Part shown: piece by piece, positions 33,586 through 42,365 of the stretch
How the letters are laid out: each line of letters starts with the position of its first letter
Numbering within the stretch: position 1 is the stretch's first letter
Assembly: GCA_039985655.1 (NCBI GenBank)
Contig: JBDWSF010000019.1
Coordinates: 28,695 to 92,694, forward strand
Origin: Postechiella sp039985655
Lineage (GTDB): Bacteria; Bacteroidota; Bacteroidia; Flavobacteriales; Flavobacteriaceae
Direction of reading: 5' to 3'
DNA: 64,000 bases
Program-made: the position numbers and the translations under genes
The notes under the pieces: generated by a model
Told to the model about the DNA's origin: nothing
Databases searched by the model: none
What the model saw: only the letters and a program-made list of their open reading frames with translations

Positions 33586-34980
33586 ATGAAATATATGATT
33601 AATAATATTAAATTAATTGGAATTGTACTAATAGCTACTTTTATAAGTGCGAGCTGTGACAACGATAATAAGGATTTAGATAATGTTGATTTACCAGAAT
33701 ACAATTTACTTGTAGAAGGAGATGGTGATTTGATTTTGAATGGAATGACATTCCCTTATACTAATTTCAATAGTGTTTCTCCATCTCAATCTTTTACTGT
33801 TAAAGGAGAGGATTTGTCTTCTGAAATTACAATATCTATTTCAGATAATTTTCAGTTATCCATAAATGATACAGACTTTAGTCAAACCATAACGCTTTCA
33901 TCAGATGATTCAATTAACGAAACTCTTATTTATGTACGTTTTGTACCTAATGCAACCGCTAAAGGAGATCTTACAGGTAATGTGAATGTAAGCAACCCAC
34001 AAGTTGAGGATGTTAGTTTTAATGTTAAAGGAAAAACAGCTAATAACACTGGTATTATTAATTATCAAACTTTTGATAAAGAACGCGTAGCGTTTGGAGG
34101 TGGCTTCTCCCAAGCATCTAGAAAAACATTCACACTACATAATGATCTTACCAATATAGAATCCATAAAAATGTATGTCAAATTGACTTGTCCAGATGGA
34201 GGATGTGATGAATGGGATGTATTTGCGAATGTTAAAATTAAAGATTTAATATCTGGTGAAGATTATGAATTAGGCAGATTTATAACGCCCTACTGGAACG
34301 ATAATAGTCAATTGCCTAGAGGTTTTGAGTTTGATGTAACTGATTTTAAATCCATGCTTACTGGAGAAGTTGAATTAAGAATACGCACAGAATGTTGGAA
34401 TGCAAAAGGCTATGAAGTTAGTGTAGATTTTGATTATATAGAAGGCACACCAGATTATCCCTATTATGCCATAACTCGTATTTTCAATTACGATAGTGGT
34501 TCTGCTGGAGGAGTTCCTTATGGTATAGCCCATGACAAGGATTTACAAAAAGTAATAACGATACCTGCAAATGCAGAAAGTACCCATTTGAGAACGTTTA
34601 TTAATGGGTGGGGAGAAGCCAATCCTGGAGATGTTGGAGGTAGGAGATGTGCAGAGTGGTGTTATAGAACACATAAAATTAAAATAGATGGTACTAATAC
34701 TTTCGATCACTATATGGGCCCATTAGGTTGTGCTGATAACCCTGTGAACAATCAATCACCTGGGAATTGGACAGCAGACAGAGCAGGCTGGTGCCCTGGC
34801 ATGGTTGTTCCAATTAGAATCGATGAACTTTCAAACCCAATGGCAGGCGGCTCTTTTAATTTTGAATATACTTTTGAAAATTGGGTTAGTGATGAGTCAA
34901 AAGAAGCCTATTATCCGATTTCAACATTCGTAGTTGTAAAAAGTAATACTGAAATTGTAAGACCAACAGTCGTTGATTGA
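33586..34980 (+). CDS. Peptide-N-glycosidase F-like lipoprotein (N-glycanase)
   Basis: 464-residue lipoprotein (lipobox ISASC, Cys24, followed by DNDNKD). Residues about 40-150 form an Ig-like beta domain of the kind common in Bacteroidota secreted proteins (SPSQSFTVKGEDL, ITISISDNFQLS, TLIYVRFVPNATAKGD). Residues about 155-460 align along their length with Elizabethkingia PNGase F, which cleaves N-glycans from Asn of glycoproteins. The residues matching PNGase F Asp60, Glu118 and Glu206 are present: Asp211 in CDEWDVFANV, Glu269 in RTECWNAKG, Glu357 in CAEWCYRTH. The stretch NNQSPGNWTADRAGWCPGM is also conserved. It probably acts on the cell surface, releasing oligosaccharides from host or algal glycoproteins. 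It is monocistronic with a strong terminator. Confidence 0.93.
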   Translation: MKYMINNIKLIGIVLIATFISASCDNDNKDLDNVDLPEYNLLVEGDGDLILNGMTFPYTNFNSVSPSQSFTVKGEDLSSEITISISDNFQLSINDTDFSQTITLSSDDSINETLIYVRFVPNATAKGDLTGNVNVSNPQVEDVSFNVKGKTANNTGIINYQTFDKERVAFGGGFSQASRKTFTLHNDLTNIESIKMYVKLTCPDGGCDEWDVFANVKIKDLISGEDYELGRFITPYWNDNSQLPRGFEFDVTDFKSMLTGEVELRIRTECWNAKGYEVSVDFDYIEGTPDYPYYAITRIFNYDSGSAGGVPYGIAHDKDLQKVITIPANAESTHLRTFINGWGEANPGDVGGRRCAEWCYRTHKIKIDGTNTFDHYMGPLGCADNPVNNQSPGNWTADRAGWCPGMVVPIRIDELSNPMAGGSFNFEYTFENWVSDESKEAYYPISTFVVVKSNTEIVRPTVVD

Positions 34981-35078
34981 TTATTAAATAATATAGCGTA
35001 TCAATTGTTTCTTTACATATAATATAATGAAGTAGTTAATTACTTGTATTTGGCTTTTACATTAATAATTAAGCATAA

Positions 35079-35108
35079 AAAAAGGAAGCCAATTGGCTTC
35101 CTTTTTAA
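35079..35108 (+). terminator. Rho-independent terminator after the PNGase F-like gene
   Basis: AAAAAGGAAGCC (35079-35090) pairs with GGCTTCCTTTTT (35095-35106) around AATT. It is a perfect 12-bp stem with a T-tract, about 100 bp beyond the stop codon. Confidence 0.85.
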
Positions 35109-35237
35109 AACCAATTAATGCGTAGGTTATTCATTGTTAACATATTTAATATTAACAATCAATCTTTTACATCTACCCTACTGTTTACTTATATTAATAT
35201 TATCTTTATCAATAGATTAATTGAAGATTACTTTTAA

Positions 35238-36134
35238 ATGAAATGGCAACACGCACTTAAAGATTATCAACTCTATTTAAAGATAGAACGTGGTTTATCA
35301 CAAAACTCTATTGATAGTTATGTGCTAGATATAAAAAAGTTGATTCTTTTTTTAGAAGACAATAAAATTGGCATTTCACCTATTAAAATTTCGAGTGAAA
35401 CTATTAAAGCTTTTGTTTATGAAGCTGCAAAAACGGTAAACACAAGAACACAATCACGTATAATTTCTGGACTACGCAGCTTTTTCAATTATTTAATGTT
35501 TGAAGATTATAGAAGCGATAACCCTTTAGAACTCATTGAATCTCCCAAAATTGGTCGAAAACTTCCAGATACGTTATCTGAAGAAGAAATTGACAGCCTA
35601 ATAAACGCCATAGACTTAAGTAAGCCAGAAGGCGAACGTAACAGAGCTATGCTAGAAACCCTTTATGGCTGTGGTTTAAGAGTTAGCGAATTAACTAGTC
35701 TTAAATTATCCGATTTATTCTTTGAGGAAGGATTTATTAAAATAACAGGAAAAGGCAATAAACAACGTTTTGTGCCTATTTTAAATACAACACAGAAGTA
35801 TATTAATATTTATAGAAAAGAAAAGCGAACGCATTTAAATATCCAAGCTGGTTTTGAAGATACTTTGTTTTTAAATAGAAGAGGCAAACAACTTACCCGA
35901 GCCATGATATTTACTATTATAAAACAACTGGCTAAAAAAATCGGACTTAAAAAAAGTATATCTCCGCATACGTTTAGACATTCTTTTGCGACACACCTTT
36001 TGCAAAATGATGCAGATTTACGATCCATTCAACTCATGCTAGGTCATGAAAGCATAACAACTACAGAAATTTATGTGCATTTAGACAAGAGTCATCTAAC
36101 AGAAGTTGTTGAAAAATACCATCCAAGGAAATAG
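35238..36134 (+). CDS. xerD: Site-specific tyrosine recombinase XerD
   Basis: 298-residue recombinase that, with XerC or alone, resolves chromosome dimers at dif. The N-terminal SAM-like domain (about 1-90) includes YLKIERGLSQNSIDSY. The catalytic residues are all present: Arg148 (GCGLRVSEL), Lys172 (GKGNKQRFVP), His244 and Arg247 (SPHTFRHSF), His270 (LGHESI) and nucleophile Tyr279 (TTTEIYVHL). Its length and ending are those of housekeeping XerD, not of a mobile-element integrase, and no att-like repeats flank it. Its own terminator follows. Confidence 0.94.
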   Translation: MKWQHALKDYQLYLKIERGLSQNSIDSYVLDIKKLILFLEDNKIGISPIKISSETIKAFVYEAAKTVNTRTQSRIISGLRSFFNYLMFEDYRSDNPLELIESPKIGRKLPDTLSEEEIDSLINAIDLSKPEGERNRAMLETLYGCGLRVSELTSLKLSDLFFEEGFIKITGKGNKQRFVPILNTTQKYINIYRKEKRTHLNIQAGFEDTLFLNRRGKQLTRAMIFTIIKQLAKKIGLKKSISPHTFRHSFATHLLQNDADLRSIQLMLGHESITTTEIYVHLDKSHLTEVVEKYHPRK

Positions 36135-36150
36135 GTAGTTAGATAAACAA

Positions 36151-36187
36151 AAAAGACCGTCTAAAGAGTATTCAGGAGGTCTTTTCA
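36151..36187 (+). terminator. Rho-independent terminator of xerD
   Basis: AAAAGACC (36151-36158) pairs with GGTCTTTT (36178-36185) around a 19-base loop, 16 bp after the xerD stop codon. Confidence 0.65.
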
Positions 36188-36268
36188 TTTGGGTATTCTT
36201 TTGAAGTTTGTGATTACTATTTGCTTTCTCGATAAATTCCTCTTATTATACACCATCGCTTGTCCCTT

Positions 36269-36667
36269 TTAGCAGTAGTAGATAGTTGGTACCTGGATTG
36301 TAATAAAGCTTAGGGCTACTTGCACAGATATTACATCTAATTTTTTCACTAATTCTAGTAACTCTAAGTATTCATAAGTTAAATTATCAATCAGTCTTGT
36401 TTTATTAGTATAAATAATATTTACATTAAATTTATCCAGTAATTCAGCAATATCTTGCCCTATATTTCCAAAACCAATAAATCCAATTGTTTTATTCTTA
36501 ATTTCATTACCTATTAATTGTGTCTTTTCCCATTTACTTTCATCAATAGATTTTAAACCTTGTGCTATATTATGTAACCCCATAATCACTAAACAAACGG
36601 CATGTTCTGCCACCGAAATCATCGATGCAACTTTAATATTTTTCAAGGCTACATTATTATTTTTCAA
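36269..36667 (-). pseudogene. Remnant of a D-2-hydroxyacid dehydrogenase
   Basis: The 132-codon frame encodes only the middle of a D-isomer-specific 2-hydroxyacid dehydrogenase (phosphoglycerate or D-lactate dehydrogenase type). It has SVAEHAVCLVIMGLHNIAQG followed by W and the NAD-binding KTIGFIGFGNIGQDIAELL. About 75 N-terminal residues are missing (the frame begins with a TTG) and similarity breaks off after LDVISVQV, before the catalytic His region. It is therefore truncated at both ends and not expected to be active. A MITE-like element lies immediately upstream, so an insertion or deletion there may have removed the start. Confidence 0.75.
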
Positions 36668-36688
36668 TAAATTAATTGAAACACTTTT

Positions 36689-36850
36689 ATACCAATTCTC
36701 TATTGAAATTACTGTAAAAGAAAATGATGATTTTTTTCTTTATACGAAATAGAAAAATAAAGCGTAGCCTTCGTTACGGTTTCTTTTTATATTAATGTAG
36801 AAAGGGAAAAAGGACGTTTTATTGCGGTCATTTCAATACAGAATTGGTAT
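36689..36850. mobile_element. MITE-like element, 162 bp, with 21-bp terminal inverted repeats
   Basis: The left end ATACCAATTCT-C-TATTGAAAT (36689-36709) and right end ATTTCAATA-C-AGAATTGGTAT (36830-36850) are inverted copies with one mismatch. If the ends are set one base further in (TACCAATT...AATTGGTA), a TTA triplet flanks both sides and could be the target duplication. The interior is non-coding. It sits just upstream of the truncated 2-hydroxyacid dehydrogenase. No transposase is present. Confidence 0.6.
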
Positions 36851-36989
36851 TAATACCATTTCTTTTTACAAAATTCGATTGGTATAAAATTGTAGTTATC
36901 AAAGAAGAGTGTCTGCATAAATTTTGAAGTATTTGTATTGATATAGTATTTCAAAAATATTATTAAAACTGTGCCTACAGATAAGCATA

Positions 36990-37020
36990 AAAAAGTCTGA
37001 ACAATTATATTATTCAGACT
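36990..37020 (-). terminator. Rho-independent terminator of the T9SS cargo gene
   Basis: AGTCTGAA (36994-37001) pairs with TTCAGACT (37013-37020). On the minus strand the hairpin continues into TTTTTT. It lies 70 bp beyond the stop codon at 37091. Confidence 0.75.
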
Positions 37021-37090
37021 CAATTACAATGACTATTAATCCTTTTATTAATCTAGAATAAATAGTTCATGAGAGATTAAAAAAGAGAGA

Positions 37091-38578
37091 TTAATTTTTA
37101 ACTAGTTTTAAGCTGCTAATACCGTTGGCTGTTTTAATTTGGGCAAAATATAAACCCGCTTTTAAACTTGAACCATTAATAGTAGTCTCACTTGTTTTAG
37201 GTGCTAAAGACAATACATTTTTACCTAAAATATCAAATACTCTAATTGATGAGATATTTTCGTTTTTAGTTTTTACCGTCCAACTATTTTGTGTTGGATT
37301 AGGAAATAAGCTAAACGTTGTTTTGGCTAAATCGTTAATTCCAAGAGTGCAATCATCACCAACTGTATAAGAGAAATCTTTAGTTCTAACTAAACCTCCT
37401 GCATAAGGAAATCTACCTGAAAAAGTGATAACTGATGCATCAACTTGACTAGAAAGAGTTGTAGTAAATGTATTTCCTCCCGTATTTGTCATGCCAATAA
37501 ATGTAGATGGCGCTATAAATACTTCTCCAACAATACCCGTTTTATCGGTATCTAATATTTCAAAAGTAATTGTAACATCTGTACCGCTAGGTTCAGTTAC
37601 AAATGTATAATTATAACCTGTAGAAAATGCCCCTTCAAGAGCTTCAGTAGAAAATCCTTGACAATCATTACTTGAATCTGCTATTGTTGAAGCAGACACC
37701 ATAATTGTAGAGACATTAGTATTCCCAGATGCATCACTAGCAGTTACATCAAAAGTATAAGCTGTACTAGGCGTTAATCCTGAAACCACATATGCTTCTT
37801 CAACCCCTGAAGCGCCTGTTGCTTGAGCAGTGTTTGCTCCTGCGTTATATGAAATATCGTAAGTTATGTCTCCTCCAGAATCATCAGTTGCATTCAATAA
37901 TAATTCTACAGAAAAAGCTGCAATTGTTCCAGCTGTTGCTGTAAAAGGTGTTGGTGCTGTAACATCACAAGCATCACAGTTTATTCCACCACAATCAATA
38001 GCTGTTTCTCCGTTGTTAAGAATACCATCAGAACAGGTTTCCGGTGCTGCTTCTGGCGCTGAAATATCATCAATTAAAAATGTTCCTGTTAATCCTCCTG
38101 TTCCTGCATCTGTAAAAAGAAACACTTTATCATAGTCTCCTGGAGCTCCATGACTTGCTGTATCATAATCTAAAGAGAATTCTTGCCATTCTGTTCCTGC
38201 TTCTGTACTAAATGCCACTTCTGAAACCCCAGCTCCATTTGCTCCACCTTCAAACTTAAGTAAATGATTTCTAACACCTAAATCGGTTGTTGCTTTCATT
38301 CTAAACGAAATAGAGTTAGTTGCACTTACCGAAAGATCTACTCTTGTTGCAAAAGTAATCGTAACGTTATCCCAATCGCCTCCTCCAGTTATAACCTCCA
38401 TAACAGCATTAGAAGGATCTGCAGCCTCATCACTGTCTCCTGGATCGGTAGTTAAATTAGCAACAGATCCACTATCATTAAATTCTTGATTAGCGCTGCT
38501 AAAATCAAAAGGTAACGTTTGTGAATATCCAAATGATACTGTCAAAAGGATACATAATAATGTAATTTTTTTCATCAT
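37091..38578 (-). CDS. Secreted T9SS cargo protein with carbohydrate-binding-like and FN3 domains
   Basis: 495-residue extracellular protein. Signal peptide MMKKITLLCILLTVSFGYSQ. Residues about 21-175 are a beta-sandwich resembling a carbohydrate-binding module (FATRVDLSVSATNSISFRMK, LLKFEGGANG, WQEFSLDYD, GTFLIDDISAPE), of the same style as the modules in the lipoprotein at 55359. A Cys-rich linker, CSDGILNNGETAIDCGG followed by INCDAC, precedes an FN3 domain (about 205-297: YVVSGLTPSTAYTFDVTASDASGN). A further beta domain (about 305-412) precedes the type A T9SS sorting tail (about 420-495: FSLFPNPTQNSW...LKAGLYFAQI...LKLVKN). The upstream region shares motifs with the glucan locus leader at 63 kb. 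It probably binds glucan outside the cell; no catalytic domain was seen. Confidence 0.82.
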   Translation of the reverse strand: MMKKITLLCILLTVSFGYSQTLPFDFSSANQEFNDSGSVANLTTDPGDSDEAADPSNAVMEVITGGGDWDNVTITFATRVDLSVSATNSISFRMKATTDLGVRNHLLKFEGGANGAGVSEVAFSTEAGTEWQEFSLDYDTASHGAPGDYDKVFLFTDAGTGGLTGTFLIDDISAPEAAPETCSDGILNNGETAIDCGGINCDACDVTAPTPFTATAGTIAAFSVELLLNATDDSGGDITYDISYNAGANTAQATGASGVEEAYVVSGLTPSTAYTFDVTASDASGNTNVSTIMVSASTIADSSNDCQGFSTEALEGAFSTGYNYTFVTEPSGTDVTITFEILDTDKTGIVGEVFIAPSTFIGMTNTGGNTFTTTLSSQVDASVITFSGRFPYAGGLVRTKDFSYTVGDDCTLGINDLAKTTFSLFPNPTQNSWTVKTKNENISSIRVFDILGKNVLSLAPKTSETTINGSSLKAGLYFAQIKTANGISSLKLVKN

Positions 38579-38937
38579 AAATAGTTTTAACTTAGTTAAT
38601 ATTAAATGAAAGGATTTGTATTCATTACAAACTCCTTATTTCGATATTCATAAATTTAAGACTATAAACATGAGAAATCACCAATCCATGACACTACAAA
38701 AAACATACAACGCAATAAAATCTCATTTTAATTGTTGTTTTGACAAAACACATAGTAAACATAGCTATTTACAAAGCATTATTTATTTATAAAATTACGC
38801 GTTTTGGAACAGTAACAGCTACTTGTATGGGTGTTGTAGTGGTAAAAATGTAAAAACAAAAAGCATGTAATACTTTGTTGTTTAGGGATATATAATTTTT
38901 ATGCTGTGAATAACAATAATAAGCTTGTTACTAAATA
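38579..38937 (-). promoter_or_regulatory. Upstream region of the T9SS cargo gene with motifs shared with the glucan locus leader
   Basis: Read on the minus strand, the 359 bp region contains the core TGTATGTTTTTTGT (38696-38709), ATGAGATTTTAT (38715-38726) and ACCACTACAACA (38832-38843). All three occur in the same order and orientation ahead of the 63046 gene (63240-63253, 63279-63290, 63369-63380), although with different spacing. These are candidate regulator sites. No gene lies in the region. Confidence 0.45.
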
Positions 38938-41900
38938 TTATTTTAGAATAAAGACTGATATAGGGGCATTGTTATTAGTAACTATAAGTCCTTTTTTATC
39001 TCCTTGTTTTATCCAATTAATAGATCTCACATCATGTGGGGTATAGAAACCGCTTTCGGTTTGTTTTACTTGATGAAAATTATTTTTACCGTCTCCTAAA
39101 AAAACACTTCCTATACCTGCATCGTAACGTGTTGTTTCTACTTCTACACCAAAATGGTTACCAACGACTAGTATATCTTTAAATCCATCATGATTAAAAT
39201 CATCAACTAAAGATGCCTTTATAGGACTAATTTGTGCCTGTATTGGTAGTGATTGACGTTTTAGTGTATCGTCTTCATTAATTAAAATAACACTTTCAAA
39301 GTTACTAATTTGATATACCACTGCTTCACTAAGTTTATCTTTTGGTAAGATGTCCAACAAGTTAGAAGAAGCAAAACTATGGTAGTCTTTAAACTTTTCT
39401 GAAACATATGGCATTTGCTGCGATGTGCATTCTTTTCCGCGTAGCGGCACATAATCATCTTTATAAAATTTGGCTAATACCACATCGTTAGTACCATTAT
39501 TATCAAAATCGTTTGCATATACTTTAAACGGATGGGCTTTGGTGGCTTTAAACTTATTATTTAATCCAAGGTTACCAATAATATAATCGTTATCACCATC
39601 ATTATCTAAGTCATTAGCGGTAATAGACCACCAAAGTCCTCGGCTAGAGTTAGACAATCCGAATTTATCAGAACTATTTGAGAATACACCATTCTCATTT
39701 TCGAGCACCGTAATGGGCATCCACTCACCTACCAAAACTAAGTCGTCATCTTTGTCGTTATCTATATCACTAAAAACAGCATCGGTTACCATGCCTATAT
39801 TTTTAAAGTTTACTAGGTTTTTATCAGAATCTTTTTTAAAAATTCCATTATCATTAATTAGAATATAGCTACTTGCTGGAAAAGGATATTTACCCGCAAT
39901 AAGCCTCACACCAACAAATAAATCTAAATCGCCATCGGCATCAATATCCGAAGCTTTAACACATTGTGAACTTTCGTAAATATGGGGTAGTCCGTTTTTA
40001 CTTTTGGTAAATTCTCCATTACCATTGTTTATATATAATCTATCGTTTAATAAAACACTTCCTGTTTTAAACTCGCTACCACCACTTGTAATGTATAAAT
40101 CTTGATCATTATCGCCATCGGCATCAAAGAAAAGGCAACCTAAATCTTCTGCAATCTTATCTTTTTCCCATGGTTGAAATTCACTTTCTTGCATGTTTCC
40201 GGCTTTATTTTGAGTATAAAGTATACCACTTTGCCCTGAAGCGCCACCAATAAACAAGTCTTCTAAACCATCTCCATTGACATCTGCTATAGCCGTAAAG
40301 GGGCCATTTTGAGAGATATTATGGGGTAATAATATTTCTGTTTCGTATTCATTAAAAACATTCTCTTCATGTTTATACAAAACACCTAAATCTGTTGGAT
40401 TAACTGCGTTAAAAAAAGGCTTTGTTTCAATTATATTTTTTGATTGACTTTTTGCTTTTGAATGTTTCGCAGTTAATGTTGTATTAGCAGAAACCCCTTC
40501 AAATACATTTATTTTACCATCTGACCATATAATTTCTACTTTATCAACTTCAACATCTTTTCCTAATCCAAAAAACAATTTAGGTTCTACTGATGATAAA
40601 TAACCTCGCGTTGGTGTATTATCTGCTGTTTGAGTTTTTCCGTTATGGTGAATTATAACTTTGACTCCATAGCCAAATTTGTTTTTATCATTGCCTTTAA
40701 AATCAATCTTTAAAAAATTACCCGTTGCTTTATTTTTGTATATAAACGCTGGTGATTCCATGTTATTAACTACCACATCTAAATCGCCATCATTATCTAA
40801 ATCGCCATAAGCCATGCCACTCGAAAAACTTGGCGTTTCGAAACCCCAATCTTTAGTTGCTTTTTCAAATTGTAAACTGCCCTTATTCTTAAATGCATAA
40901 TTGGAAAGTGGCACTGATGGTGCCAATTTGCTCATACCATAAAAGTCTTGAGATTTGGTTTCTAATTTTTTATTCAACCCCGTTAAAAAATCATTATTTC
41001 TAACATCTTTTTTTACTCCATTGGATATAATGATGTCTTTCCATCCATCATTATCTAAATCTACCAGCAGTCCAGCCCAACTCCAGTCGGTCTTAGCAAG
41101 CCCAGTCATATTTGCGATGTCTGAAAAACTTTTTCCTGCATTATTAATTTGCAATGTATTGGACATAAATTGGTAGTGCTTGCCATCTTCCACCATTTGG
41201 TTAAACTTTTCGGCACTCATAGACCCCATGTTGGTTTTTGAACGATAATGATCGGCTGATGCCATATCTAAGGTTATCAAATCCAAAAAACCATCATTAT
41301 TAATATCTCCTGTATCTGTACCCATACTAAAATTCGAAATGTGTTTTAATTTATCTTTAATCACATTTCTAAACGTTCCATCACCATTATTATAATACAT
41401 AAAATCTGGTGCTTCATAATCATTAGCAACATAAAGATCTGTCCAGCCATCATTATTAAAATCAGTAGCACTTACACTTAAACCATAGGTTAAACCTCTT
41501 GATATGCCAACCTTAGTTGATACATCGTAATACCTTCCATTTTCATTTATATACAGTTTATCTGTATAATAAATTTTGCGTTTTTCAGGAATATTTGTAT
41601 AACGCTGAAATAATCTAGAGTCTGGTAATTGATTGACTTGATACATATCTAAATCGCCATCATTATCCATATCAAAAAACACAGCTTGTGAAGAAAATCC
41701 AGCATCGGCTAGCCCATAAGCCATTGCAGATTCTGTAAAGGTAAGGTCTTGATTATTTATGTATAATTGATTTTTGCGATCGTCGGGATTCATAGATTCC
41801 CCGTTTCTACTGACGTAAATATCTAAATAGCCATCGCTATTTACATCTGCCATGGTAACGCCCCAAGACCACCCTGAGTTTTTAGCTGCTCTAGATTTTT

Positions 41901-42231
41901 TGGTAATATCTTCAAATTTAAAATTGCCTTTATTTAAATAAAGTCTATCGCTAACTTGGTTCCCACAAAAGAAAATATCAGCTAGCCCATCATTATTAAT
42001 ATCACCAATAGCTACTCCTGCACCACTATAAATTTGATTATAATACAGGTGATTTACAGTTTTAGATTCCTTTATAGCATTATTAAAATCAATACCTGTT
42101 CGTTCTGATGGAAGTAATTCAAAACCTCCTATCAATGTTTCTGGATAAAGATTACGTTTAGAATCTTGACAAGAAGTCATCAAAAAAATGACAACTATTA
42201 TTAATAAACTTTGTGATGATTTCATTTTCAT
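38938..42231 (-). CDS. FG-GAP/VCBS repeat lipoprotein with ASPIC/UnbV domain
   Basis: 1097-residue lipoprotein (lipobox LMTSC, Cys21). Many FG-GAP/VCBS repeats carry calcium-binding D-x-[ND]-x-D-G loops (DINNDGLADI, DVNSDGYLDI, DMDNDGDLDMY, DLDNDGDLDVVVNNM). They are arranged in two beta-propeller blocks at about 60-500 and 630-1090. Between them lies an ASPIC/UnbV domain (about 515-590: GYGVKVIIHHNGKTQ, TRGYLSSVEPKLFFGLG, VDKVEIIWSDGK). Such proteins often accompany polysaccharide loci of marine Bacteroidota, but their role is not settled; adhesion or glycan contact at the surface is plausible. It lies 134 bp downstream of the last GH17 gene and may be the end of that transcription unit. Confidence 0.85.
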   Translation of the reverse strand: MKMKSSQSLLIIVVIFLMTSCQDSKRNLYPETLIGGFELLPSERTGIDFNNAIKESKTVNHLYYNQIYSGAGVAIGDINNDGLADIFFCGNQVSDRLYLNKGNFKFEDITKKSRAAKNSGWSWGVTMADVNSDGYLDIYVSRNGESMNPDDRKNQLYINNQDLTFTESAMAYGLADAGFSSQAVFFDMDNDGDLDMYQVNQLPDSRLFQRYTNIPEKRKIYYTDKLYINENGRYYDVSTKVGISRGLTYGLSVSATDFNNDGWTDLYVANDYEAPDFMYYNNGDGTFRNVIKDKLKHISNFSMGTDTGDINNDGFLDLITLDMASADHYRSKTNMGSMSAEKFNQMVEDGKHYQFMSNTLQINNAGKSFSDIANMTGLAKTDWSWAGLLVDLDNDGWKDIIISNGVKKDVRNNDFLTGLNKKLETKSQDFYGMSKLAPSVPLSNYAFKNKGSLQFEKATKDWGFETPSFSSGMAYGDLDNDGDLDVVVNNMESPAFIYKNKATGNFLKIDFKGNDKNKFGYGVKVIIHHNGKTQTADNTPTRGYLSSVEPKLFFGLGKDVEVDKVEIIWSDGKINVFEGVSANTTLTAKHSKAKSQSKNIIETKPFFNAVNPTDLGVLYKHEENVFNEYETEILLPHNISQNGPFTAIADVNGDGLEDLFIGGASGQSGILYTQNKAGNMQESEFQPWEKDKIAEDLGCLFFDADGDNDQDLYITSGGSEFKTGSVLLNDRLYINNGNGEFTKSKNGLPHIYESSQCVKASDIDADGDLDLFVGVRLIAGKYPFPASSYILINDNGIFKKDSDKNLVNFKNIGMVTDAVFSDIDNDKDDDLVLVGEWMPITVLENENGVFSNSSDKFGLSNSSRGLWWSITANDLDNDGDNDYIIGNLGLNNKFKATKAHPFKVYANDFDNNGTNDVVLAKFYKDDYVPLRGKECTSQQMPYVSEKFKDYHSFASSNLLDILPKDKLSEAVVYQISNFESVILINEDDTLKRQSLPIQAQISPIKASLVDDFNHDGFKDILVVGNHFGVEVETTRYDAGIGSVFLGDGKNNFHQVKQTESGFYTPHDVRSINWIKQGDKKGLIVTNNNAPISVFILK

Positions 42232-42365
42232 AACTAAAAAAACTTACATATTTCAATATAAGAAAAATATGTGAGTTTTGTTTTACAATTAATAATCCTT
42301 TTCAGCTTTTTACATCATGTGTTTTTTGAAAAAACGTTTCTATTTTAAGTTTTAAACTTAAGTTT

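Larger units (their letters stand above)
36668..37090. other. 423 bp intergenic region (MITE-like element and terminator, otherwise empty)
   Basis: Apart from the MITE-like element and the terminator at 36990-37020, I see only AT-rich sequence with further short ATACCA/TTGGTAT inverted pieces at about 36853-36885. Confidence 0.5.

Noticed and set aside
35238..36134. Tyrosine recombinase as a sign of a genomic island or integrated element
   Set aside because: Length, motifs and neighbourhood are those of housekeeping XerD; no att repeats or phage genes are nearby.
42345..42361. Palindrome TTAAGTTT-T-AAACTTAA after the last GH17 gene
   Set aside because: All A/T-rich arms and no T-tract on the minus strand; too weak to call a terminator.
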